This document shows, piece by piece, positions 1 to 11,177 of a DNA stretch of 64,000 bases. Origin of the DNA: Ascidia mentula. Its lineage: Eukaryota > Chordata > Ascidiacea > Phlebobranchia > Ascidiidae. Below the pieces are notes generated by a model. That model made no database searches and was not told the DNA's origin. It was given only the letters and a program-made list of their open reading frames with translations. Positions within the stretch are counted from its first letter, which is position 1; every line of letters starts with the position of its first letter. Both the position numbers and the translations under genes were made by a program. The stretch is taken from NCBI GenBank assembly GCA_947561715.1, contig OX387200.1, forward strand, positions 12,216,501 through 12,280,500. The letters are read 5' to 3'.

Positions 1-508
1 AGTGCTGAAATCGCACAGTTGCATACGTTGAGCAACCGCAAAAGCAATACTGGAATACCAGCGTTGTCCACTGTATAACAAAGCTTGTACTGAAAAAAAT
101 TATTTTTTATCGAAAAGTCGTATACTGCAAAATGGACAAGTACTGAAATCTCATAGTTTCATACGTTGTGCAACCGCAAAAGCAATACTGGAGTACCAGC
201 GTTTTCCACTGTATAATAAAGCTTGTACTGAAAAAAATATTTTTCATCGAAAAGTCATATACTGCAAAATGGACAAGTGCTGAAATCGCATAGTTACGTA
301 CGTTGTGCAACCGCAAAAGCAATACTGGAGTATCAGCGTTTTCCACTGTATAATAAAGCTTGTACTGAAAAAAATTATTTTTTATCGAAAAGTCATATAC
401 TGCAAAACGGACAAGTACTGAAATCTCATAGTTTCATACGTTGTGCAACCGCAAAAGCAATACTGGAGTATCAGCGTTTTCCACTGTATAATAAAGCTTG
501 TACTGCAA

Positions 509-520
509 AAAAATATTTTT
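509..520. repeat. A/T palindrome in the variable tract (representative copy)
   Basis: AAAAATATTTTT is a perfect 12-bp palindrome at monomer positions 95-106 of k-type monomers. The n type changes sequence but keeps dyad symmetry (7-bp arms around one T). The s and f length variants arise in the same tract. It occurs about once per 138 bp across the array. Confidence 0.8.
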
Positions 521-706
521 CATCGAAAAGTCATATACTGCAAAATGGACAAGTGCTGAAATCGCATAGTTACATACGTTGTGCAACCGCAAAAGCAATA
601 CTGGACTATCAGCGTTTTCCACTGTATAATAAAGCTTGTACTGCAAAAAAATATTTTTCATCGAAAAGTCATATACTGCAAATTGGAAAAGTGCTGAAAT
701 CGCACA

Positions 707-725
707 GTTGCATACGTTGTGCAAC
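707..725. repeat. Inverted repeat in C-type monomers (representative copy)
   Basis: GTTGCA (707-712) and TGCAAC (720-725) are perfect reverse complements around a 7-base loop TACGTTG. The same 19-base element is at monomer positions 17-35 of every C monomer. In Y monomers GTTACA gives one mismatch, and in T monomers TGA removes the innermost pair. A hairpin or cruciform, or a dimeric protein site, is possible but unproven. Confidence 0.75.
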
Positions 726-1934
726 CGCAAAAGCAATACTGGAATACAAGCGTTTTCCACTGTATAACAAAGCTTGTACTGAAAAAAATTATTTTTTATC
801 GAAAAGTCATAGACTGCAAAATGGACAAGTACTGAAATCTCATAGTTACATACGTTGTGCAACCGCAAAAGCAATACTGGAGTACCAGCGTTTTCCACTG
901 TATAATAAAGCTTGTACTGAAAAAAATTATTTTTTATCGAAAAGTCATATACTGCAAAATGGACAAGTGCTGAAATCTCATAGTTACATACGTTGTGCAA
1001 CCGCAAAAGCAATACTGGAGTATCAGCGTTTTCCACTGTATAATAAAGCTTGTACTGCAAAAAAATATTTTTCATCGAAAAGTCATATACTGCAAAATGG
1101 ACAAGTGCTGAAATCGCATAGTTACATACGTTGTGCAACCGCAAAAGCAATACTGGAGTATCAGCGTTTTCCACTGTATAATAAAGCTTGTACTGCAAAA
1201 AAATATTTTTCATCGAAAAGTCATATACTGCAAAATGGACAAGTACTGAAATCTCATAGTTACATACGTTGTGCAACCGCAAAAGCAATACTGGAGTACC
1301 AGCGTTTTCCACTGTATAATAAAGCTTGTACTGAAAAAAATTATTTTTTATCGAAAAGTCATATACTGCAAAATGGACAAGTGCTGAAATCTCATAGTTA
1401 CATACGTTGTGCAACCGCAAAAGCAATACTGGAGTATCAGTGTTTTCCACTGTATAATAAAGCTTGTACTGCAAAAAAATATTTTTCATCGAAAAGTCAT
1501 ATACTGCAAAATGGACAAGTGCTGAAATCGCATAGTTACATACGTTGTGCAACCGCAAAAGCAATACTGGAGTATCAGCGTTTTCCACAGTATAATAAAG
1601 CTTGTACTGCAAAAAAATATTTTTCATCGAAAAGTCATATACTGCAAAATGGACAAGTGCTGAAATCTCATAGTTACATACGTTGTGCAACCGCAAAAGC
1701 AATACTGGAGTACCAGCGTTTTCCACTGTATAATAAAGCTTGTACTGAAAAAAATTATTTTTTATCGAAAAGTCATATACTGCAAAATGGACAAGTGCTG
1801 AAATCGCCCAGTTACATACGTTGTGCAACCGCAAAAGCAATACTGGAGTACCAACGTTTTCCACTGTATAATAAAGCTTGTACTGCAAAAAAATATTTTT
1901 TTTATCGAAAAGTCATATACTGCAAAATAGACAA

Positions 1935-3865
1935 GTGCTGAAATCGCACAGTTGCATACGTTGAGCAACCGCAAAAGCAATACTGGAATACCAGCGTTTT
2001 CCACTGTATAACAAAGCTTGTACTGATAAAAATTATTTTTTATCGAAAAGTCGTATACTGCAAAATGGACAAGTACTGAAATCTCATAGTTTCATACGAT
2101 GTGCAACCGCAAAAGCAATACTGGAGTACCAGCGTTTTCCACTCTATAATAAAGCTTGTACTGAAAAAAATATTTTTCATCGAAAAGTCATATACTGCAA
2201 AATGGACAAGTGCTGAAATTGCATAGTTACGTACGTTGTGCAACCGCAAAAGCAATACTGGAGTATCAGCGTTTTCCACTGTATAATAAAGCTTGTACTG
2301 AAAAAAATTATTTTTTATCGAAAAGTCATATACTGCAAAACGGACAAGTACTGAAATCTCATAGTTTCATACGTTGTGCAACCGCAAAAGCAATACTGGA
2401 GTATCAGCGTTTTCCACTGTATAATAAAGCTTGTACTGCAAAAAAATTTTTTTCATCGAAAAGTCATATACTGCAAAATGGACAAGTGCTGAAATCGCAT
2501 AGTTACATACGTTGTGCAACCGCAAAAGCAATACTGGAGTATCAGCGTTTTCCACTGTATAATAAAGCTTGTACTGCAAAAAAATATTTTTCATCGAAAA
2601 GTCATATACTGCAAATTGGAAAAGTGCTGAAATCGCACAGTTGCATACGTTGTGCAACCGCAAAAGCAATACTGGAATACCAGCGTTTTCCACTGTATAA
2701 CAAAGCTTGTACTGAAAAAAATTATTTTTTGTCGAAAAGTCATATACTGCAAAATGGACAAGTACTGAAATCTCATAGTTACATACGTTGTGCAACCGCA
2801 AAAGCAATACTGGAGTACCAGCGTTTTCCACTGTATAATAAAGCTTGTACTGCAAAAAATTATTTTTTATCGAAAAGTCATATACTGCAAAATGGACAAG
2901 TGCTGAAATCGCATAGTTACATACGTTGTGCAACCGCAATAGCAATACTGGAGTATCAGCGTTTTCCACTGTATAATAAAGCTTGTACTGCAAAAAAATA
3001 TTTTTCATCGAAAAGTCATATACTGCAAAATGGACAAGTGCTGAAATCGCATAGTTACATACGTTGTGCAACCGCAAAAGCAATACTGGAGTATCAGCGT
3101 TTTCCACTGTATAATAAAGCTTGTACTGCAAAAAAATATTTTTCATCGAAAAGTCATATACTGCAAAATGGACAAGTACTGAAATCGCATAGTTACATAC
3201 GTTGTGCAACCGCAAAAGCAATACTGGAATATCAGCGTTGTCCACTGTATAACAAAGCTTGTACTGAAAAAAATTATTTTTTGTCGAAAAGTCATATACT
3301 GCATAATGGACAAGTGCTGAAATCTCATAGTTACATACGTTGTGCAACCGCAAAAGCAATACTGGAGTATCAGCGTTTTCCCCTGTATAATAAAGCTTGT
3401 ACTGAAAAAAAATATTTTTTATCGAAAAGTCATATACTGCAAAATGGACAAGTGCTGAAATCGCATAGTTACATACGTTGTGCAACCGCAAAAGCAATAC
3501 TGGAGTATCAGCGTTTTCCACTGTATAATAAAGCTTGTACTGCAAAAAAATATTTTTCATCGAAAAGTCATATACTGCAAAATGGACAAGTGCTGAAATC
3601 GCATAGTTACATACGTTGTGCAACCGCAAAAGCAATACTGGAATATCAGCGTTGTCCACTGTATAACAAAGCTTGTACTGAAAAAAATTATTTTTTGTCG
3701 AAAAGTCATATACTGCATAATGGACAAGTGCTGAAATCGCATAGTTACATACGTTGTGCAACCGCAAAAGCAATACTGGAGTATCAGCGTTTTCCACTGT
3801 ATAATAAAGCTTGTACTGCAAAAAAATATTTTTCATCGAAAAGTCATATACTGCAAAATAGACAA
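1935..3865. repeat. HOR block 2 (14-mer)
   Basis: Order: T-Fs-Vn-Fk-Yki-Cn-Yn-Ak-Yk-Q-Ye-Yk-Q-Ykr. T carries CTGATAAAAAT instead of CTGAAAAAAAT, Fs has CATACGATG, and Vn has GAAATTGC. These private changes recur in block 23. The seventh monomer has an unusual GCA6TTAT6 tract. From 3038 the trimer Yk-Q-Ye begins to repeat with a 414-bp period. Confidence 0.92.
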
Positions 3866-4692
3866 GTGCTGAAATCGCACAGTTGCATACGTTGAGCAAC
3901 CGCAAAAGCAATACTGGAATACCAGCGTTTTCCACTGTATAACAAAGCTTGTACTGAAAAAAATTATTTTTTATCGAAAAGTCGTATACTGCAAAATGGA
4001 CAAGTACTGAAATCTCATAGTTTCATACGTTGTGCAACCGCAAAAGCAATACTGGAGTACCAGCGTTTTCCACTGTATAATAAAGCTTGTACTGAAAAAA
4101 ATATTTTTCATCGAAAAGTCATATACTGCAAAATGGACAAGTGCTGAAATCGCATAGTTACGTACGTTGTGCAACCGCAAAAGCAATACTGGAGTATCAG
4201 CGTTTTCCACTGTATAATAAAGCTTGTACTGAAAAAAATTATTTTTTATCGAAAAGTCATATACTGCAAAACGGACAAGTACTGAAATATCATAGTTTCA
4301 TACGTTGTGCAACCGCAAAAGCAATACTGGAGTATCAGCGTTTTCCACTGTATAATAAAGCTTGTACTGCAAAAAAATATTTTTCATCGAAAAGTCATAT
4401 ACTGCAAATTGGAAAAGTGCTGAAATCGCACAGTTGCATACGTTGTGCAACCGCAAAAGCAATACTGGAATACCAGCGTTTTCCACTGTATAATAAAGCT
4501 TGTACTGCAAAAAAATATTTTTCATCGAAAAGTCATATACTGCAAAATGGACAAGTGCTGAAATCGCATAGTTACATACGTTGTGCAACCGCAAAAGCAA
4601 TACTGGAGTATCAGCGTTTTCCACTGTATAATAAAGCTTGTACTGCAAAAAAATATTTTTCATCGAAAAGTCATATACTGCAAAATAGACAA
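3866..4692. repeat. HOR block 3 (6-mer, 827 bp)
   Basis: Order: T-Fs-Vn-Xki-Ck-Ykr. This is the commonest short block. The same six types recur as blocks 5, 10 and 24, with close variants in blocks 9, 15 and 31. It looks like a 10-mer or longer block whose middle monomers were deleted between Xki and a later Ck. Confidence 0.93.
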
Positions 4693-6487
4693 GTGCTGAA
4701 ATCGCACAGTTGCATACGTTGAGCAACCGCAAAAGCAATACTGGAATACCAGCGTTTTCCACTGTATAACAAAGCTTGTACTGAAAAAAATTATTTTTTA
4801 TCGAAAAGTCGTATACTGCAAAATGGACAAGTACTGAAATCTCATAGTTTCATACGTTGTGCAACCGCAAAAGCAATACTGGAGTACCAGCGTTTTCCAC
4901 TGTATAATAAAGCTTGTACTGAAAAAAATATTTTTCATCGAAAAGTCATATACTGCAAAATGGACAAGTGCTGAAATCGCATAGTTACGTACGTTGTGCA
5001 ACCGCAAAAGCAATACTGGAGTATCAGCGTTTTCCACTGTATAATAAAGCTTGTACTGAAAAAAATTATTTTTTATCGAAAAGTCATATACTGCAAAACG
5101 GACAAGTACTGAAATATCATAGTTTCATACGTTGTGCAACCGCAAAAGCAATACTGGAGTATCAGCGTTTTCCACTGTATAATAAAGCTTGTACTGCAAA
5201 AAAATATTTTTCATCGAAAAGTCATATACTGCAAAATGGACAAGTGCTGAAATCGCATAGTTACATACGTTGTGCAACCGCAAAAGCAATACTGGAGTAT
5301 CAGCGTTTTCCACTGTATAATAAAGCTTGTACTGCAAAAAAATATTTTTCATCGAAAAGTCATATACTGCAAATTGGAAAAGTGCTGAAATCGCACAGTT
5401 GCATACGTTGTGCAACCGCAAAAGCAATACTGGAATACCAGCGTTTTCCACTGTATAACAAAGCTTGTACTGAAAAAAATTATTTTTTGTCGAAAAGTCA
5501 TATACTGCAAAATGGACAAGTACTGAAATCTCATAGTTACATACGTTGTGCAACCGCAAAAGCAATACTGGAGTACCAGCGTTTTCCACTGTGTAATAAA
5601 GCTTGTACTGCAAAAAAATATTTTTCATCGAAAAGTCATATACTGCAAAATGGACAAGTGCTGAAATCGCATAGTTACATACGTTGTGCAACCGCAAAAG
5701 CAATACTGGTATATCAGCGTTGTCCACTGTATAATAAAGCTTGTACTGCAAAAAAATATTTTTCATCGAAAAGTCATATACTGCAAAATGGACAAGTGCT
5801 GAAATCGCATAGTTGCATACGTTGTGCAACCGCAAAAGCAATACTGGAGTATCAGCGTTTTCCACTGTATAATAAAGCTTGTACTGCAAAAAAATATTTT
5901 TTTTATCGAAAAGTCATATACTGCAAAATAGACAAGTGCTGAAATCTCATAGTTACATACGTTGTGCAACCGCAAAAGCAATACTGGAGTACCAGCGTTT
6001 TCCACTGTATAATAAAGCTTGTACTGAAAAAAATTATTTTTTATCGAAAAGTCATATACTGCAAAATGGACAAGTGCTGAAATCGCATAGTTACATACGT
6101 TGTGCAACCGCAAAAGCAATACTGGAGTATCAGCGTTTTCCCCTGTATAATAAAGCTTGTACTGAAAAAAAATATTTTTTATCGAAAAGTCATGTACTGC
6201 AAAATGGACAAGTGCTGAAATCGCATAGTTACATACGTTGTGCAACCGCAAAAGCAATACTGGTATATCAGCGTTGTCCACTGTATAATAAAGCTTGTAC
6301 TGCAAAAAAATATTTTTCATCGAAAAGTCATATACTGCAAAATGGACAAGTGCTGAAATCGCATAGTTACATACGTTGTGCAACCGCAAAAGCAATACTG
6401 GAGTATCAGCGTTTTCCACTGTATAATAAAGCTTGTACTGCAAAAAAATATTTTTCATCGAAAAGTCATATACTGCAAAATAGACAA
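4693..6487. repeat. HOR block 4 (13-mer)
   Basis: Order: T-Fs-Vn-Xk-Yki-Cn-Yk-Z-Cf-Yn-Ye-Z-Ykr. The 140-bp monomer lies at 5796-5935. The tail Z-Cf-Yn-Ye-Z-Ykr is shared with blocks 8, 14, 23 and 30. CATGTACTGC near 6193 is a variant shared with blocks 6, 23 and 30. Confidence 0.92.
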
Positions 6488-7314
6488 GTGCTGAAATCGC
6501 ACAGTTGCATACGTTGAGCAACCGCAAAAGCAATACTGGAATACCAGCGTTTTCCACTGTATAACAAAGCTTGTACTGAAAAAAATTATTTTTTATCGAA
6601 AAGTCGTATACTGCAAAATGGACAAGTACTGAAATCTCATAGTTTCATACGTTGTGCAACCGCAAAAGCAATACTGGAGTACCAGCGTTTTCCACTGTAT
6701 AATAAAGCTTGTACTGAAAAAAATATTTTTCATCGAAAAGTCATATACTGCAAAATGGACAAGTGCTGAAATCGCATAGTTACGTACGTTGTGCAACCGC
6801 AAAAGCAATACTGGAGTATCAGCGTTTTCCACTGTATAATAAAGCTTGTACTGAAAAAAATTATTTTTTATCGAAAAGTCATATACTGCAAAACGGACAA
6901 GTACTGAAATATCATAGTTTCATACGTTGTGCAACCGCAAAAGCAATACTGGAGTATCAGCGTTTTCCACTGTATAATAAAGCTTGTACTGCAAAAAAAT
7001 ATTTTTCATCGAAAAGTCATATACTGCAAATTGGAAAAGTGCTGAAATCGCACAGTTGCATACGTTGTGCAACCGCAAAAGCAATACTGGAATACCAGCG
7101 TTTTCCACTGTATAATAAAGCTTGTACTGCAAAAAAATATTTTTCATCGAAAAGTCATATACTGCAAAATGGACAAGTGCTGAAATCGCATAGTTACATA
7201 CGTTGTGCAACCGCAAAAGCAATACTGGAGTATCAGCGTTTTCCACTGTATAATAAAGCTTGTACTGCAAAAAAATATTTTTCATCGAAAAGTCATATAC
7301 TGCAAAATAGACAA
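6488..7314. repeat. HOR block 5 (6-mer, 827 bp)
   Basis: Order: T-Fs-Vn-Xki-Ck-Ykr, the same types as block 3. It sits between the Z-Cf-Yn-Ye-Z-Ykr tail of block 4 and the chimeric start of block 6, so a 6-mer follows an f-containing block here as it does at 46505 and 58780. Confidence 0.93.
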
Positions 7315-7452
7315 GTGCTGAAATCGCACAGTTGCATACGTTGAGCAACCGCAAAAGCAATACTGGAATACCAGCGTTTTCCACTGTATAACAAAGCTTG
7401 TACTGAAAAAAATTATTTTTTGTCGAAAAGTCATATACTGCATAATGGACAA
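7315..7452. repeat. Chimeric monomer T/Q
   Basis: The left part has the T hallmarks: TTGCATACGTTGAGC, GAATACC and CGTTTTCC. The right part has the Q hallmarks: TTTTTTGTCG and GCATAATGG, with AGTCATATAC instead of the T-type AGTCGTATAC. The exchange point lies between monomer positions 66 and 107. This is the only T of the 33 with an h tail. Confidence 0.88.
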
Positions 7453-8556
7453 GTGCTGAAATCTCATAGTTACATACGTTGTGCAACCGCAAAAGCAATA
7501 CTGGAGTATCAGCGTTTTCCCCTGTATAATAAAGCTTGTACTGAAAAAAAATATTTTTTATCGAAAAGTCATATACTGCAAAATGGACAAGTGCTGAAAT
7601 CGCATGGTTACATACGTTGTGCAACCGCAAAAGCAATACTGGAGTATCAGCGTTTTCCACTGTATAATAAAGCTTGTACTGCAAAAAAATATTTTTCATC
7701 GAAAAGTCATATACTGCAAAATGGACAAGTGCTGAAATCGCATAGTTACATACGTTGTGCAACCGCAAAAGCAATACTGGAATATCAGCGTTGTCCACTG
7801 TATAACAAAGCTTGTACTGAAAAAAATTATTTTTTGTCGAAAAGTCATATACTGCATAATGGACAAGTGCTGAAATCTCATAGTTACATACGTTGTGCAA
7901 CCGCAAAAGCAATACTGGAGTATCAGCGTTTTCCCCTGTATAATAAAGCTTGTACTGAAAAAAAATATTTTTTATCGAAAAGTCATATACTGCAAAATGG
8001 ACAAGTGCTGAAATCGCATAGTTACATACGTTGTGCAACCGCAAAAGCAATACTGGTATATCAGCGTTGTCCACTGTATAATAAAGCTTGTACTGCAAAA
8101 AAATATTTTTCATCGAAAAGTCATATACTGCAAAATGGACAAGTGCTGAAATCGCATAGTTGCATACGTTGTGCAACCGCAAAAGCAATACTGGAGTATC
8201 AGCGTTTTCCACTGTATAATAAAGATTGTACTGAAAAAAAATATTTTTTATCGAAAAGTCATGTACTGCAAAATGGACAAGTGCTGAAATCGCATAGTTA
8301 CATACGTTGTGCAACCGCAAAAGCAATACTGGTATATCAGCGTTGTCCACTGTATAATAAAGCTTGTACTGCAAAAAAATATTTTTCATCGAAAAGTCAT
8401 ATACTGCAAAATGGACAAGTGCTGAAATCGCATAGTTACATACGTTGTGCAACCGCAAAAGCAATACTGGAGTATCAGCGTTTTCCACTGTATAATAAAG
8501 CTTGTACTGCAAAAAAATATTTTTCATCGAAAAGTCATATACTGCAAAATAGACAA
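7315..8556. repeat. HOR block 6 (9-mer) with chimeric first monomer
   Basis: Order: T/Q-Ye-Yk-Q-Ye-Z-Ce-Z-Ykr, exactly 9 x 138 bp, with no 137-bp or V monomer. The first monomer joins a T front to a Q back. One monomer near 8225 has AAAGATTG in place of AAAGCTTG and so lacks the HindIII site. Near 7605 GCATGGTTAC is a private change. Confidence 0.9.
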
Positions 8557-11177
8557 GTGCTGAAATCGCACAGTTGCATACGTTGAGCAACCGCAAAAGC
8601 AATACTGGAATACCAGCGTTTTCCACTGTATAACAAAGCTTGTACTGAAAAAAATTATTTTTTATCGAAAAGTCGTATACTGCAAAATGGACAAGTACTG
8701 AAATCTCATAGTTTCATACGTTGTGCAACCGCAAAAGCAATACTGGAGTACCAGCGTTTTCCACTGTATAATAAAGCTTGTACTGAAAAAAATATTTTTC
8801 ATCGAAAAGTCATATACTGCAAAATGGACAAGTGCTGAAATCGCATAGTTACGTACGTTGTGCAACCGCAAAAGCAATACTGGAGTATCAGCGTTTTCCA
8901 CTGTATAATAAAGCTTGTACTGAAAAAAATTATTTTTTATCGAAAAGTCATATACTGCAAAACGGACAAGTACTGAAATATCATAGTTTCATACGTTGTG
9001 CAACCGCAAAAGCAATACTGGAGTATCAGCGTTTTCCACTGTATAATAAAGCTTGTACTGCAAAAAAATATTTTTCATCGAAAAGTCATATACTGCAAAA
9101 TGGACAAGTGCTGAAATCGCATAGTTACATACGTTGTGCAACCGCAAAAGCAATACTGGAGTATCAGCGTTTTCCACTGTATAATAAAGCTTGTACTGCA
9201 AAAAAATATTTTTCATCGAAAAGTCATATACTGCAAATTGGAAAAGTGCTGAAATCGCACAGTTGCATACGTTGTGCAACCGCAAAAGCAATACTGGAAT
9301 ACCAGCGTTTTCCACTGTATAACAAAGCTTGTACTGAAAAAAATTATTTTTTATCGAAAAGTCATATACTGCAAAATGGACAAGTACTGAAATCTCATAG
9401 TTACATACGTTGTGCAACCGCAAAAGCAATACTGGAGTACCAGCGTTTTCCACTGTATAATAAAGCTTGTACTGAAAAAAATTATTTTTTATCGAAAAGT
9501 CATATACTGCAAAATGGACAAGTGCTGAAATCTCATAGTTACATACGTTGTGCAACCGCAAAAGCAATACTGGAGTATCAGCGTTTTCCACTGTATAATA
9601 AAGCTTGTACTGCAAAAAAATATTTTTCATCGAAAAGTCATATACTGCAAAATGGACAAGTGCTGAAATCGCATAGTTACATACGTTGTGCAACCGCAAA
9701 AGCAATACTGGAGTATCAGCGTTTTCCACTGTATAATAAAGCTTGTACTGCAAAAAAATATTTTTCATCGAAAAGTCATATACTGCAAAATGGACAAGTG
9801 CTGAAATCGCATAGTTACATACGTTGTGCAACCGGAAAAGCAATACTGGAGTATCAGCGTTGTCCACTGTATAACAAAGCTTGTACTGAAAAAAATTATT
9901 TTTTGTCGAAAAGTCATATACTGCATAATGGACAAGTGCTGAAATCTCATAGTTACATACGTTGTGCAACCGCAAAAGCAATACTGGAGTATCAGCGTTT
10001 TCCCCTGTATAATAAAGCTTGTACTGAAAAAAATTATTTTTTATCGAAAAGTCATATACTGCAAAACGGACAAGTACTGAAATCTCATAGTTTCATACGT
10101 TGTGCAACCGCAAAAGCAATACTGGAGTATCAGCGTTTTCCCCTGTATAATAAAGCTTGTACTGAAAAAAAATATTTTTCATCGAAAAGTCATATACTGC
10201 AAAATGGACAATTGCTGAAATCGCATAGTTACGTACGTTGTGCAACCGCAAAAGCAATACTGGAGTATGAGCGTTTTCCACTGTATAATAAAGCTTGTAC
10301 TGAAAAAAATTATTTTTTATCGAAAAGTCATATACTGCAAAACGGACAAGTACTGAAATCTCATAGTTTCATACGTTGTGCAACCGCAAAAGCAATACTG
10401 GAGTATCAGCGTTTTCCACTGTATAATAAAGCTTGTACTGCAAAAAAATATTTTTCATCGAAAAGTCATATACTGCAAAATGGACAAGTGCTGAAATCGC
10501 ATAGTTACATACGTTGTGCAACCGCAAAAGCAATACTGGAGTATCAGCGTTTTCCACTGTACAATAAAGCTTGTACTGCAAAAAAATATTTTTCATCGAA
10601 AAGTCATATACTGCAAATTGGAAAAGTGCTGAAATCGCACAGTTGCATACGTTGTGCAACCGCAAAAGCAATACTGGTATATCAGCGTTTTCCACTGTAT
10701 AATAAAGCTTGTAGTGCAAAAAAATATTTTTCATCGAAAAGTCATATACTGCAAAATGGACAAGTGCTGAAATCGCATAGTTGCATACGTTGTGCAACCG
10801 CAAAAGCAATACTGGAGTATCAGCGTTTTCCCCTGTATAATAAAGCTTGTACTGCAAAAAAATATTTTTCATCGAAAAGTCATATACTGCAAAATGGACA
10901 AGTGCTGAAATCGCATAGTTACATACGTTGTGCAACCGCAAAAGCAATACTGGTATATCAGCGTTGTCCACTGTATAATAAAGCTTGTACTGCAAAAAAA
11001 TATTTTTCATCGAAAAGTCATATACTGCAAAATGGACAAGTGCTGAAATCGCATAGTTACATACGTTGTGCAACCGCAAAAGCAATACTGGAGTATCAGC
11101 GTTTTCCACTGTATAATAAAGCTTGTACTGCAAAAAAATATTTTTCATCGAAAAGTCATATACTGCAAAATAGACAA
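8557..11177. repeat. HOR block 7 (19-mer)
   Basis: Order: T-Fs-Vn-Xk-Yki-Cn-Yn-Yk-Yk-G-Yn-FE-Ln-Fk-Yki-B-Ck-Z-Ykr. G is at 9798-9935. L (10212-10349) has GAG at codon 20 (GAGTATGAGCG), shared only with blocks 11, 12 and 32. Conceptual translation of both strands is identical to block 11 across the block. Confidence 0.94.

Larger units (their letters stand above)
2..1934. repeat. HOR block 1 (14-mer)
   Basis: Order: T-Fs-Vn-Fk-Yki-Cn-Yn-Yk-Yk-Yn-Yk-Yk-Yn-Yf. The last monomer (1795-1934) is the 140-bp form. Private variants include GAC at codon 18 of the fifth monomer, AAG at codon 20 of the sixth, CAGTGTTTTCC near 1440, CCACAGTAT near 1587 and TCGCCCAG near 1805. All of these recur in block 22, so the two blocks are recent copies. 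Base 1 is the last base of the preceding monomer. Confidence 0.93.

Noticed and set aside
90-120. CENP-B box on the minus strand (TTCGATGAAAAATAT)
   Set aside because: Only TTCG and the central A match the known box; the essential CGGG half is absent, and no other position fits better.
3143-3328. Short minus-strand frames of about 61 codons that begin with ATG
   Set aside because: They appear wherever a Q monomer follows Yk and simply reflect a third reading frame freed of stops by Q-type variants. There is no independent coding signal.
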